From NCBI GenBank assembly GCA_900290095.1, contig OKQS01000001.1, forward strand, positions 612,431 to 676,430: DNA of 64,000 nt, in the 5' to 3' direction. The notes beneath the pieces are model-generated. The model was not told the DNA's origin. It saw nothing but the letters and a program-made list of their open reading frames with translations, and ran no database searches. This document shows positions 16,504 to 25,493 of this stretch, piece by piece. Each line of letters begins with the position of its first letter. The stretch's first letter is position 1. The position numbers and the translations under genes are program-made. Source of the DNA: Khoudiadiopia massiliensis. Its GTDB lineage: Bacteria; Bacillota; Clostridia; Tissierellales; Peptoniphilaceae.

Positions 16504-16520
16504 ACTGACCAACTTTGACC
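16504..16520 (-). promoter_or_regulatory. CtsR operator (heptad direct repeat)
   Basis: Minus strand reads GGTCAAA-GTT-GGTCAGT, matching the CtsR box RGTCAAA-NAN-RGTCAAA. The first heptad is perfect and the second has two changes. It lies in the leader between the predicted promoter and ctsR, supporting autoregulation. Confidence 0.78.
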
Positions 16521-16583
16521 TTTCTTTTCTAAAAAAAAACCACGAATCTTTCATTAATCGCGGAAATCTCTCTAACTATTAAT

Positions 16584-16612
16584 ATTGTACACTCTTTTGG
16601 CCAAAAAGACAA
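16584..16612 (-). promoter_or_regulatory. Candidate sigma-A promoter of the ctsR-mcsA-clpC-radA operon
   Basis: Minus strand: -35 TTGTCT (16607-16612), 17-base spacer, -10 TACAAT (16584-16589). It would place the start near 16577 and the CtsR box about 55-75 bases downstream, acting as a roadblock. A promoter nearer the operator is possible but I see no good hexamers there. Confidence 0.5.
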
Positions 16613-16613
16613 A

Positions 16614-16653
16614 GGGCAACAAAATAGGGGCCCGATCTTCGTGACCGGGCCCC
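16614..16653 (-). terminator. Terminator of the HAD-mnmA-nagB operon
   Basis: Minus-strand hairpin GGGGCCCG / CGGGCCCC, 8 bp, closed by a TTCG-containing loop, then TATTTTGTT. It follows the nagB stop by about ten bases. Confidence 0.8.
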
Positions 16654-16663
16654 TTGAGATACT

Positions 16664-17377
16664 TTATTTTGTTGCGTCTTCATCAACTATTAATGTTGCA
16701 TTGGGATGAAGAAGGGCGAAGCTTACCGGACAATCGGTGCTTACCTTATCCCCTTTAATCAGATATTTTACGGCATCGGCTTTTTCTTTGCCTGAAGCTA
16801 AAATAACCAACTCTTTTGCCTTCATTATTGAACCCATGCCCATTGAAACTGCAGATACCGGAACATCGTCCTCGGACTCAAAGAATCTTGCGTTTGCTTC
16901 AATTGTTGATTGGGTCAAGCTTATTTTCCCGGTGTTTACATTGAGCTCTTTATCCGGCTCATTGAAAGCAATGTGGCCGTTTCTGCCTATTCCAAGCACC
17001 TGGATATCTATGCCGCCCGCTTCTTCAATTTCCTTGTCATAGTGGTCTCCCCGGCCATTTTCATCAAGGCATGGGAAGTGAGTGTTTTCCTTTTTAATGT
17101 TGACTTTTGAGAAAAGATTGTCGTTCATGAAGTAATGATATGACTGGTCATTATCTTCTGAGATTCCCAGGTATTCATCAAGATTAAAGGATCTGACTTC
17201 TGAGAAATCAAGCTTTCCTTCCTGATTTTCTTTGGCCAGGTTTTGATACATCCCAATCGGGGTTGATCCTGTTGCCAGGCCTAAAATTATGTCCTTCTTG
17301 TTCTTAATGCGGTCTGAAAAAATCTTTGCCGCCTCTTTACTCATTTCGTCATAGTCTTTGCATATTATTATTTTCAT
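16664..17377 (-). CDS. nagB: Glucosamine-6-phosphate deaminase
   Basis: Converts glucosamine-6-phosphate to fructose-6-phosphate and ammonia, linking amino-sugar breakdown to glycolysis. It has GLATGSTPIGMYQNL (phosphate loop), FNLDEYLG and VLGIGRNGHIAFNEP, all typical of NagB. 237 residues, the short Bacillota form without a long C-terminal allosteric tail. It is 42 bases downstream of mnmA, the last gene of the HAD-mnmA-nagB set, and is closed by a strong hairpin. No nagA or PTS gene is adjacent, so its grouping with tRNA modification looks incidental. Confidence 0.95.
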   Translation of the reverse strand: MKIIICKDYDEMSKEAAKIFSDRIKNKKDIILGLATGSTPIGMYQNLAKENQEGKLDFSEVRSFNLDEYLGISEDNDQSYHYFMNDNLFSKVNIKKENTHFPCLDENGRGDHYDKEIEEAGGIDIQVLGIGRNGHIAFNEPDKELNVNTGKISLTQSTIEANARFFESEDDVPVSAVSMGMGSIMKAKELVILASGKEKADAVKYLIKGDKVSTDCPVSFALLHPNATLIVDEDATK

Positions 17378-17419
17378 ACTTTTTTTGCCTTCCTATATTA
17401 AATTTAGCCGACAGAAGCC

Positions 17420-18493
17420 TTATTCAACTCCTGCCCGGAGAATGGTTCCCCCTCCTAAAAGTACGTCATAATTATATACCACAAAAGCCTGTCCTTTTGC
17501 AATAGCTCTTTGATTTTTTTTGAAGATTGCCTTGACTTTTTTTCCTTCGTTATCTAATGGATAGATCGTACAGTCCGCTTCCTGAGCGTTGTATCGTATT
17601 TTCCCTTGACATGAAAGGGGCCCGTCCAAGACCTTTCCCGATATCAATTTGAAGTCAACCGCTATAAGTCCTTCCGAGAATAAACTTTCATTTTTCCCAA
17701 CGGTTACTGTATTATTAGTCATATCTTTATCTAAAACATATACAGGATAAGGCATGGCCAGGCCCAGGCCCTTCCTCTGCCCTATGGTATAGGAAATGGC
17801 CCCCTTGTGCTTACCCAAAACCTTGCCCTCCGTATCCAAGAGCCGGCCCTCTTCAAATTTTTCTCCCCTATATTTTTCTATGAATTCAACATAGTTGCCG
17901 TTTTCAACAAAACATATATCTTGTGACTCTTCTTTTTCCGCCACGCTCAGGCCCAGTTCTTCCGCAATCCCCCTGATTTGATCCTTGCTGTAGTCTCCAA
18001 GGGGCATAAGGGTCCTCTTGAGTAGGGCCTGGTCAAACTGATAAAGGACATAGGACTGGTCTTTGTGGCTATCCTTTGCCTTTTTGATGATATACTCATC
18101 CCCGTCCTCTAAAATTTGTGCATAGTGACCGCTTGCCACATATTGGCAGCCAAGCTCATCAGCCAGGTCCATCAGCCTTCCGAACTTTATGTGCTTATTA
18201 CAGTAGACACAGGGATTGGGGGTTGATCCGGACTCATAAGTCCTAATCCACTTTTCTATAACATCCTGGTCAAATTGATTGGAAAAATCATAGACTTTAA
18301 ACTCTATGCCAAGTTTTTCGCAAACGTCAGCCGCATCCTTAGTATCCCTGTCGTAGATGGATTTATCCTTATCCTCAGGCCTGCGATAGAGCTTCATATG
18401 AACCCCTATACACTCATATCCCTGTTTTTTTAAAAGATAGGCAGCCACGGACGAATCCACCCCGCCCGACATGGCCATCAAAACTTTTTCCAT
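17420..18493 (-). CDS. mnmA: tRNA-specific 2-thiouridylase MnmA
   Basis: Adds sulfur to U34 of Lys, Glu and Gln tRNAs. The ATP-pyrophosphatase loop SGGVDSSVAAYLL is at the N-terminus; the catalytic cysteines are in GSTPNPCVYCNKHIKFG and ESQDICFVENG. 357 residues, normal. The start codon is one base after the HAD gene stop, with an AGGGGC ribosome binding site inside that gene, so translation is probably coupled. Confidence 0.96.
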   Translation of the reverse strand: MEKVLMAMSGGVDSSVAAYLLKKQGYECIGVHMKLYRRPEDKDKSIYDRDTKDAADVCEKLGIEFKVYDFSNQFDQDVIEKWIRTYESGSTPNPCVYCNKHIKFGRLMDLADELGCQYVASGHYAQILEDGDEYIIKKAKDSHKDQSYVLYQFDQALLKRTLMPLGDYSKDQIRGIAEELGLSVAEKEESQDICFVENGNYVEFIEKYRGEKFEEGRLLDTEGKVLGKHKGAISYTIGQRKGLGLAMPYPVYVLDKDMTNNTVTVGKNESLFSEGLIAVDFKLISGKVLDGPLSCQGKIRYNAQEADCTIYPLDNEGKKVKAIFKKNQRAIAKGQAFVVYNYDVLLGGGTILRAGVE

Positions 18494-18494
18494 C

Positions 18495-19181
18495 CTAGCC
18501 CCTCATCAATTCAATTATTTCATTAAGCGAGTTGAAGTATCCATCAACTCCCCGCTTGACCTCGTCGGTAGCCTCTGAAAGGTCTTTAATAAAGAGGGTT
18601 ATAAAGCCCCCTCTAATGCCCGCCAAGGCCCCGTTGTTTGAATCTTCAAATACGACTATCCCCGCCGGGTCCACCCCCATATTCTTTGCAACTGTTAAGA
18701 ATATTTCAGGATCGGGTTTTGAGGCTTCTATATGGTCTCCGAAAATCAAGTTATCAAAGAGTTGAGATTTTAAGGGACTGTACTGCAATTTATGCCTGGC
18801 CGTTTCTTCGCTGCTTGAGGTGGCCAGGGAAATTTTTCCTATGGACTTGGCCAGCTCCAAGATCTCATTAGCCCCCTCCTTCAAGGGAATTTTACCCTCT
18901 TCTACTGCCAGATTAAACCGGTCAAAAAACTTTCTGACATAAGCCCTATAATCGAAGCCAAGTGAGTCTCCAAAAGTCTCTTTAAAAAGCGTATCTTGAA
19001 TTTTAGAGTTTGTTCCTTTTATTAGTTCCAAGTAGTAATTGACCTTTTCCTCACCGGCTTTTTCAAGAATCTCTCTATTAATTTCCGACATGACCCCTTC
19101 ACTGTCAATTAGGGTCCCGTCCAGATCAAAGATAAAGCCTTCAGCCCCTCTTAAGACCTTAGCCAGTTTTTCTTTATCCAT
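18495..19181 (-). CDS. HAD-superfamily phosphatase, beta-phosphoglucomutase-like
   Basis: 228 residues. Motif I is FDLDGTLIDSE (nucleophile Asp and acid/base Asp), motif II lies around ATSSSEET, motif III has KPDPEIFLTVAKNMG, and motif IV is VFEDSNNGALAGIRGG. The helical cap between motifs I and II is the C1 type of beta-phosphoglucomutases and small-molecule phosphatases. The substrate cannot be told from sequence. AGGAG lies before the ATG, right after the L25 terminator, so this is the first gene of the HAD-mnmA-nagB group. Confidence 0.85.
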   Translation of the reverse strand: MDKEKLAKVLRGAEGFIFDLDGTLIDSEGVMSEINREILEKAGEEKVNYYLELIKGTNSKIQDTLFKETFGDSLGFDYRAYVRKFFDRFNLAVEEGKIPLKEGANEILELAKSIGKISLATSSSEETARHKLQYSPLKSQLFDNLIFGDHIEASKPDPEIFLTVAKNMGVDPAGIVVFEDSNNGALAGIRGGFITLFIKDLSEATDEVKRGVDGYFNSLNEIIELMRG

Positions 19182-19192
19182 AACAATCTCCT

Positions 19193-19220
19193 AAAAAAAG
19201 GAGGCGGCAAGGCCACCTCC
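19193..19220 (-). terminator. Terminator of rplY
   Basis: Minus-strand hairpin GGAGGTGGC-CTT-GCCGCCTCC (9 bp, one G-T pair) followed by seven T residues. It separates rplY from the HAD gene. Confidence 0.9.
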
Positions 19221-19249
19221 CTGAATAATAATATCCTTCAAAGCAAGGA

Positions 19250-19891
19250 TTATTCTTCTTCCTCTTCTTCTTTACCGATTTCCGGTACATCGGCAGCGCT
19301 GACTGCACCTTCCTCTTCCTCAGGAGCTTCCTCTTCTCTGGGCTCGTTCAGTGAAGCAACAGGCTCATCGAGTTCAAACTCTAATGACAATTTGTCGTTT
19401 CCGGCTATGTCCAAATCGCCGACGGTCAAAACATCGCCGATCTGCATATCTCTAACATCGACCTCTGCTGTCTGAGGTATGTCGGCCGGCAGGCACTCGA
19501 CTTCAATTTCTTCAAGCAGCTGCAGTAGTGTTGAAGGCTGTACTCTTATTTCATCGCGGCCGTTCAGGATTACAGGTACGGTTACCCTTAACTTTACATC
19601 CGCCTGTACCTCTTGGAAATCAATATTTAAAAACTGGTCGCGAATGGGGTGCCTCTGAACATCCTTGATCAAAACGGTAACTTTGTTGCCGTCAAGATCC
19701 AGGTCAATCAGGGTTGAAGTTCCGGCTTTTGCAAAAACTTTATTAAATTCCGCTTCCGAAACTTTTACACTTTCAGATTCCGCACCTTTATGATATACAA
19801 CGCCCGGAATAAATCCTTCGTTGCGCAGTTTATCGACACGATTCTTTCCTACAGCTTCACGTCGCTGTGTTTTCAGCACGTATTTAGACAT
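19250..19891 (-). CDS. rplY: 50S ribosomal protein L25, CTC (general stress) form
   Basis: Binds 5S rRNA in the large subunit; the two-domain CTC form is stress-linked in Bacillus. The N-terminal L25 domain (about residues 1-92) has REAVGKNRVDKLRNEGFIPGVVYH and KDVQRHPIRDQFLNIDFQEV; the TL5-type C-terminal beta domain follows (EVECLPADIPQTAEVDV). The tail is very acidic and ends in a run of six glutamates. 213 residues. AAGGAGG lies just before the ATG and a good promoter is at 19929-19957. Confidence 0.94.
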   Translation of the reverse strand: MSKYVLKTQRREAVGKNRVDKLRNEGFIPGVVYHKGAESESVKVSEAEFNKVFAKAGTSTLIDLDLDGNKVTVLIKDVQRHPIRDQFLNIDFQEVQADVKLRVTVPVILNGRDEIRVQPSTLLQLLEEIEVECLPADIPQTAEVDVRDMQIGDVLTVGDLDIAGNDKLSLEFELDEPVASLNEPREEEAPEEEEGAVSAADVPEIGKEEEEEE

Positions 19892-19928
19892 AACATCCTC
19901 CTTAAAAATAGTTCACATGCATCTTAAA

Positions 19929-19957
19929 ATTATAGCTAAAAAATGCTTAAATATCAA
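19929..19957 (-). promoter_or_regulatory. Sigma-A promoter of rplY
   Basis: Minus strand: -35 TTGATA (19952-19957), 17-base spacer, perfect -10 TATAAT (19929-19934). The leader to the L25 start is about 30 bases. Confidence 0.8.
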
Positions 19958-19991
19958 CAAATGCCTTAATTATCGCTTTTTTTAATAAATT

Positions 19992-20345
19992 TTACTTTTC
20001 TTTTGCCCGGCTCAAGGCCTCTTTAAGGGCCTGGCGAAAACCTTCTGAAGTCCTGGTTGCCCCTGAAATGGTATCGACCTCAGCCGAATTCTTCCTCTTT
20101 GCTTCATCAGCCAAGGTCTTTAAAGCCTTGTCGCCTATTTCCTCGGTTTCCGAGTGATCCAAAATCTTGATCTCGTAAATTGAGCCCGACTCATCAATTG
20201 TAACAGATAGTTTGATGGGATTCTCCTCTGAGTAGCCTCTCCCGCTTCCTTCAAAGGTTCCGGTCTTGTACTTTTCGGAAGATTCGCAAGCAATAAGAAG
20301 AAAACAAAGGGCAAAACAGCTTAGCAGAGTCCTCATCGTTTTCAT
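19992..20345 (-). CDS. FMN-binding domain lipoprotein
   Basis: 117 residues. The N-terminal signal ends in the lipobox LIAC, with the lipidated Cys near residue 20. The rest is a single FMN-binding domain (Rnf/Nqr subunit type) with VDTISGATRTSEGFRQAL; SGAT-x-T is the motif whose threonine is flavinylated by ApbE in related proteins. It should sit on the outer face of the membrane and carry covalent FMN, possibly in extracellular electron transfer (inference). AGGAGG precedes the ATG. It starts 11 bases after rho, so it is co-transcribed with LCP-rho. No rnf, nqr or apbE gene is near. Confidence 0.85.
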   Translation of the reverse strand: MKTMRTLLSCFALCFLLIACESSEKYKTGTFEGSGRGYSEENPIKLSVTIDESGSIYEIKILDHSETEEIGDKALKTLADEAKRKNSAEVDTISGATRTSEGFRQALKEALSRAKEK

Positions 20346-20356
20346 ATCCTATCCTC

Positions 20357-21709
20357 CTATTTCTGCCTCAGCATGATATCACAAAATTCCTCATTGCTCT
20401 TTGTGTTTCTTATGAGCCTGATAAATTGAGCTGAGCTGTCAAGTAAGTTTTGACCCAAGCCCTCACGACGAACCCTGATCATGGCCTCCTCTTCCTTATC
20501 TGTGAGCAGAAGGTCATCCCTCCTGGTTCCGGAAGAGAAGATATCTATTGCCGGGAAAATCCTCATCTCCGAAAGCTCACGATTTAAGTGGACTTCCATG
20601 TTTCCTGTCCCCTTAAACTCCTCATAGATCATATCGTCCATTCGTGAGCCAGTGTCCCTTAGACAAGTTGCCAATATTGTCAGTGATCCCGCACCGTCAA
20701 TATTCCTTGCTGCGCCGAAAAATGCCTTTGGAGGATAAAGGGCGACCGGATCAAGCCCCCCTGAAAGGGTCCTGCCGCTTGGTTGTGTAACTATATTATA
20801 AGCTCTTGAAAGTCTGGTGAGTGAATCCAAAAGAATAAATACATCCTGGCCCGACTCAACCATCCTCTTTGCCCTTTCCAGAAGGTCTTCGGCTGTTTGA
20901 GCATGATTCTGGGCTGTCTTATCAAATGTTGAAGCTATAACTTCGGTTTTTATGGGATCGTCTTCTTTCCTGATCCTGTTAACCGTTCTTTCAAAATCCG
21001 TGACCTCTTCAGGTCTCTCATCTATCAGCAAAATGAATAAGTAAATATCGGGATACTTTGATTCGATGGCATGGGCTATTGATTTTAAAAGGGTGGTTTT
21101 TCCAGCTTTGGGCGGACTGACTATTAATCCCCTCTGGCCCCTTCCTATGGGGGCTACCAGGTCAATAATCCTGTTTGATGTGTCTGCAGATCCTCTTTCA
21201 AGCCTTAGCCTTTTATCCGCGTATATTGGGACCAAGGCCTCGAAGTCTGCCCTCTTCTTATATTCAACAGGTGATGTCCCGTTTACCCTGTTTACGTAGA
21301 TTATAGGGGCATACTTGTCCTTGTCCCTTATATTTCCAACAACCCCCTCGATAATGTCTCCGGTATTAAGGCCGAAGTGCTTGATGTGCCCCGAAGGCAT
21401 ATAGAAATCTATCTTATCGCCCTCTTCGTTTTCCCCTCTCAAAAAGCCATAACCGTCAGGCATGACCTCAAGTACACCGGAGGCTATTTCATTGCTCTCT
21501 TCCTTCTTCTTTTTGCCCACTGTATCTTCAGGTTCTTCTTTTTCAAAGTCCTTGGAGTCCGATTCAGGCAAAATATCGTCAATGGGCTTTTCATTTTCTT
21601 CCAGCCAGCTGATAAGTTGGGTCTTCCTATATTTATAGACCGATTTTAATCCCAGCTTTGCAGCCTCTTCCTTAAGCTCACTGAGCTTCATTGCTTGATA
21701 GTCTTTCAA
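20357..21709 (-). CDS. rho: Transcription termination factor Rho
   Basis: Hexameric RNA helicase that ends untranslated transcripts. 450 residues. N-terminal Rho_N helical domain (MKLSELKEEAAKLGLKSVYK), a short acidic linker, a cold-shock-type RNA-binding domain (LEVMPDGYGFLRG), then the ATPase core with GQRGLIVSPPKAGKTTLL (P-loop) and RTLSGGLDP. The start is the TTG at 21709: GGAGG lies five bases upstream, while the ATG six codons later is too far from it. It is the middle gene of LCP-rho-FMN lipoprotein. Confidence 0.96.
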   Translation of the reverse strand: MKDYQAMKLSELKEEAAKLGLKSVYKYRKTQLISWLEENEKPIDDILPESDSKDFEKEEPEDTVGKKKKEESNEIASGVLEVMPDGYGFLRGENEEGDKIDFYMPSGHIKHFGLNTGDIIEGVVGNIRDKDKYAPIIYVNRVNGTSPVEYKKRADFEALVPIYADKRLRLERGSADTSNRIIDLVAPIGRGQRGLIVSPPKAGKTTLLKSIAHAIESKYPDIYLFILLIDERPEEVTDFERTVNRIRKEDDPIKTEVIASTFDKTAQNHAQTAEDLLERAKRMVESGQDVFILLDSLTRLSRAYNIVTQPSGRTLSGGLDPVALYPPKAFFGAARNIDGAGSLTILATCLRDTGSRMDDMIYEEFKGTGNMEVHLNRELSEMRIFPAIDIFSSGTRRDDLLLTDKEEEAMIRVRREGLGQNLLDSSAQFIRLIRNTKSNEEFCDIMLRQK

Positions 21710-21739
21710 CTTTTCCTCCGCGCTTGTTGCTTTGCTCTA

Positions 21740-22855
21740 TTATTCATCTTTTTCTTCGACTATTTTGTTCATCTGTCCTGAGAGCTCTTTAATGCTGCTA
21801 GGATCAGGAACATACATGTAAAGCTTGCTTCCCGGCATGGCATATGAGGGCAGACCCATCCTGGGTTTACCTCCAAGCTGGCCCGAATCAAATCTCCATT
21901 TGGTTCCCTTCTCTATCTGTTGGTTGATAAGGCCTGTCAATACGTCAGCCGGCATATTGGTCTCGACATATTCTTCCATTATTGCCAGCAAGCTGTGGGC
22001 CCTCATGACTATCTGGGGACTCAGGACCTTGTCCAAGATAGCCTTAATGATGACAACATGGTGACGTCCCCTCTCTAGCTCTCCGTCCTTAAGATGGTTT
22101 CTTTCACGGGCATAATCCAGGGCTTGGGTTCCGTTCAAGTGTATCCTGCCCTTAGCATAGCGAGTCCCGTTCTTGATCGTAAATGCATAGGGGTTGTCTA
22201 TATCGATGCCGCCAACAGTATCTACAATTTTAATCAGCGAATTGAAGTTAACCCTCACATAATATGGAATGTTTATATCGAAGAGATTCTCCAAGGTATG
22301 GACTGAAGACTTGACCCCGTAGTTTCCCGAGTGGGTCAGCTTATCATACCTGTTCTTTCCCCCATCCGCTATCCTGGCATAGGTGTCCCTGGGCACTGTT
22401 ACTATCAGGCCTTTGCCTGTTTCAGGATTTACAGAAAATACAACGTTGACATCGCTTCTGGACTGGGTTTTTAATGGTCCGAAAGTGTCAATACCTGAGA
22501 TATAAATATTAAATCCCGGATGGTCAGATGTTATTGGGGACTTGTTATCATCCTGTGTCCAATGCTCAGTCGGCTTGAAAATTCTTCCGTAGCTTGTATA
22601 GAAAGAATATATGTAATATGAAGACATCACATCGAATCCTATTACCATTAGCAGGATAAAAAGACTCACTACGGAAGTCAGGTTTGACCTGTGTTTAATT
22701 CCTTTTAAAGCCAAAAATCCCAGCAGGGTGAAAAGTACTATTAATATAACTCTTTGCCAAAGCACCAGAAAGTTGAAGTACATGAGTGTTAAGGCAAAAA
22801 TAACCATGGCCGCCAAAAAAAACACACTGAGGAAGCCGCTTAAAAATTTTTTCAT
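21740..22855 (-). CDS. LytR-CpsA-Psr (LCP) family cell-wall polymer ligase
   Basis: LCP enzymes transfer lipid-linked polymers (teichoic acids, capsule) to peptidoglycan outside the cell. 371 residues from the ATG at 22855 (MKKFLSG), which has AGGAG upstream; the longer frame start lacks one. About three hydrophobic helices lie in the first ~110 residues, then the LCP domain with RSDVNVVFSVN, IVTVPRDTYARI and the arginine-rich ALDYARERNHLKDGELERG. With the Wzx/Wzy locus 5 kb away, it is a plausible attachment enzyme for that polysaccharide (inference). Confidence 0.9.
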   Translation of the reverse strand: MKKFLSGFLSVFFLAAMVIFALTLMYFNFLVLWQRVILIVLFTLLGFLALKGIKHRSNLTSVVSLFILLMVIGFDVMSSYYIYSFYTSYGRIFKPTEHWTQDDNKSPITSDHPGFNIYISGIDTFGPLKTQSRSDVNVVFSVNPETGKGLIVTVPRDTYARIADGGKNRYDKLTHSGNYGVKSSVHTLENLFDINIPYYVRVNFNSLIKIVDTVGGIDIDNPYAFTIKNGTRYAKGRIHLNGTQALDYARERNHLKDGELERGRHHVVIIKAILDKVLSPQIVMRAHSLLAIMEEYVETNMPADVLTGLINQQIEKGTKWRFDSGQLGGKPRMGLPSYAMPGSKLYMYVPDPSSIKELSGQMNKIVEEKDE

Positions 22856-22991
22856 AAAAAATCTCCTAAACCCGAATTTGAAGGACAAATATTAAATTAA
22901 AGCTGTCTTATATCAGGGTAAGAATAAACAAGAATTTTGTTGAAACTTTGTGATAAAGGGGCCTAAATGCCCACCAGAGGATTATAACATA

Positions 22992-23038
22992 AAATGCTCC
23001 AAATAAAGTTTAAAATATAAAAATTACTTGGAGCGTTT
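22992..23038 (-). terminator. Probable glgP terminator with AT-rich loop
   Basis: Arms AAATGCTCCAA / TTGGAGCGTTT (11 bp, one G-T pair) around a 25-base AT-rich loop; the minus-strand 3' side runs into TTTTATG. It lies 26-72 bases past the glgP stop. The large loop makes it weaker than a classic terminator. Confidence 0.55.
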
Positions 23039-23063
23039 CGTATCAAATTAAGCTGTTTATATA

Positions 23064-25448
23064 CTAATATATGGGCTCTATCTTCCAGATTTCTCTCGAG
23101 TAGTCGGCTATGGTCCTGTCTGATGAGAAGTAGCCTGAATTTGCCAGGTTCATTAGACATTTTTTGGCCCAAGCCCTTCTGTCCCTGTAGTCCCTGTCGA
23201 TCTCTTTCTGCTTTTCTACATAGGCCTCGAAATCATAAAGGACAAAGTACCTGTCCCCCTTTTCTCCATTCTGGGGGTTTACCATAGAATTATATATATC
23301 CAGGAACATGAAGGTTCCGGCATCCGAGAAATTGTCCTCATCAAGCAGGCAATCCACAACGGCCTTTATATCAAGATTTTTGTAATAGTATTCCTTTGAA
23401 TTGTAGCCTGGTCCCACCTGGGTAAGTTCTTCAACCGTGGCTCCGAACCTGTAGTTGTTCTCTTCTCCGCTAGCCTTGAAGATTTCAAGGTTGGCCCCGT
23501 CATAAGTTCCAAGAGTAGGCGTGGCGTTCATCATGAACTTCATGCAGCCTGTTCCTGAGGCCTCCTTGCCGGCCGTTGAGATCTGCTCTGAAACATCGGC
23601 TGCGGGAAAGAGCTTCTCAGCCGAGCTCACCCTATAGTTTTGCAGGAATACGATCCTCAACTTGTTCCTTGTATCTGGATCCCCGTTGACTATCCTTGCA
23701 ATCTCATTGATAAACTTAATTATGGCCTTGGCCCTGAAATAGCCCGGCGCAGCCTTGGCCCCGAATAAAAAGGTCCTCGGCATCATGTCCAAACCCGGAT
23801 TTTCTTTGAGCTTATGGTAGAGGTGCAAAATATGGAAGGCGTTTAAGAGCTGGCGCTTGTATTCATGCAATCTCTTTATCTGTATATCAAAAATTGAGTT
23901 CGGATCGACCTCTATCCCTTCAGTCTTTTTAATGTAGGCTGCAAGGTCAAGCTTTCTCCTGTACTTTATGGCATTCAGTTCATCCAGTGTCTCTGGATCG
24001 TCAGCAAATTTCTCCAGCCCTTTTAAAAGCTTCAGATCATGCTTCCAATCCTCACTGCCCAGTTTCCTGCTGATAAAATCTGAAAGTTCCGGATTGGCGT
24101 ATTGGAGCCACCTTCTTGGAGTAACCCCGTTGGTCTTGTTATTAAACTTCTCAGGCATAATGTCATACCAGATCTTAAGAGTATCAGTCTTAAGTATTTC
24201 CGTGTGTATTTTTGCCACACCGTTTACTGAGGTCGACATCCAAACAGCCAGGTAGGCCATCTCCACAACATTGTCGTGGACAATCAGGTACTTGTTTTTA
24301 GCCATGCTGTCAATGCCCATTGAGTCCAGCTCCTCACACATTTTGGCATTGATCTCTTTGATCAGCACCAAGCAACGGGGGCTAACCTCTTCAACAATAT
24401 CCAGGGACCATTTTTCCAAGGCTTCTTGTAGAACGGTATGGTTTGTGAAGGCAAAGACTTTTTTAGCAAGCTGATAAGCGCTGTCCCAAGTCAGGCCCTC
24501 TTCGTCAATAAGTATTCTCATGAGCTCGGGTATGGCAATTACCGGATGGGTGTCATTCAGCTGAATGGCGGTCATCTTTGTGAAATTCTCAAATTCCTTG
24601 TCATCCGGTAAATTCTTTTTATAATTTTCAACTATATCCTGGATTGAGGCTGAAACAAAGAAGTACTGCTGCTTGAGCCTTAAGAGCTTGCCTGCCCTCT
24701 GGATATCATTTGGATAAAGTACCCTGGTGACATCTTCGGCAATGTTCTTGCCCTCAACAGCCCTGCTGTACTCAAAGTTGTTAAAAAAATCAAAATTGAA
24801 GCCTGAATCAAGGGCCTCTGATTGCCAAAGTCTCAATGTATTAACAACCCCGTTTTTATAGCCTACAACAGGCATATCATAGGGAACTGCCAAAACCGCA
24901 CTGTCTCTGAACTTTATGACTTTCGCTTCCTCAACCTTTCTGATTGACCAGAAATCACCCTTTTTGGTCCAGTCGTCGCCAAGTTCTTTCTGGAAGCCGT
25001 CAATAAACTTTTGCTTGAATATGCCCTCTGAGTACCTTACACCATAGCTCTTAACAGGCAGAGACTGGCTTGCCGCCGAGTCCACAAAACAAGCTGCCAG
25101 ACGTCCAAGTCCACCATTGCCCAGGCCGGCGTCCTCTTCGAGGTCTTCCAATTCTTCCAGGTCCAGGCCCAGATCTTCCTTTAATATCTCTTTAACATCA
25201 TCTATTATCCCCATATTAAGGAGATTGTTTCCCAGGGACCTTCCCATGAGGAACTCCGCTGAAAGATAGAACTCATTCCTTACTTTCTGCTCTTTTTCCT
25301 CGGTTTTAATCCAATCTTCAACCAGACTGTTCATTATGGTCCTTGATAGGGCTCCGTACTTTTCGAATTTTGTGGCATTCTCCCACTTTGTAGCGAAAAG
25401 ATAATGAAGATTATCCCTATAGCTTTGCAAAAATTTCTGCCTATCCAT
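23064..25448 (-). CDS. glgP: Glycogen/alpha-glucan phosphorylase
   Basis: Releases glucose-1-phosphate from alpha-1,4-glucans using phosphate and PLP. 794 residues, full length. The glycosyltransferase-35 fold is clear: EEDAGLGNGGLGRLAACF near residue 105, and the PLP region KEASGTGCMKFMMNATPTLG with the Schiff-base lysine; the canonical Asn before Met-Lys is Cys here. AGGAGG precedes the ATG. It is 45 bases after prfA. No glycogen synthesis genes (glgC/A/B) are in the window, so it may act on imported or stored glucans (inference). Confidence 0.95.
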   Translation of the reverse strand: MDRQKFLQSYRDNLHYLFATKWENATKFEKYGALSRTIMNSLVEDWIKTEEKEQKVRNEFYLSAEFLMGRSLGNNLLNMGIIDDVKEILKEDLGLDLEELEDLEEDAGLGNGGLGRLAACFVDSAASQSLPVKSYGVRYSEGIFKQKFIDGFQKELGDDWTKKGDFWSIRKVEEAKVIKFRDSAVLAVPYDMPVVGYKNGVVNTLRLWQSEALDSGFNFDFFNNFEYSRAVEGKNIAEDVTRVLYPNDIQRAGKLLRLKQQYFFVSASIQDIVENYKKNLPDDKEFENFTKMTAIQLNDTHPVIAIPELMRILIDEEGLTWDSAYQLAKKVFAFTNHTVLQEALEKWSLDIVEEVSPRCLVLIKEINAKMCEELDSMGIDSMAKNKYLIVHDNVVEMAYLAVWMSTSVNGVAKIHTEILKTDTLKIWYDIMPEKFNNKTNGVTPRRWLQYANPELSDFISRKLGSEDWKHDLKLLKGLEKFADDPETLDELNAIKYRRKLDLAAYIKKTEGIEVDPNSIFDIQIKRLHEYKRQLLNAFHILHLYHKLKENPGLDMMPRTFLFGAKAAPGYFRAKAIIKFINEIARIVNGDPDTRNKLRIVFLQNYRVSSAEKLFPAADVSEQISTAGKEASGTGCMKFMMNATPTLGTYDGANLEIFKASGEENNYRFGATVEELTQVGPGYNSKEYYYKNLDIKAVVDCLLDEDNFSDAGTFMFLDIYNSMVNPQNGEKGDRYFVLYDFEAYVEKQKEIDRDYRDRRAWAKKCLMNLANSGYFSSDRTIADYSREIWKIEPIY

Positions 25449-25493
25449 ACTTCCTCCTGTTAAAAACTCTTACCACTGATCAAATTAGCCGGC

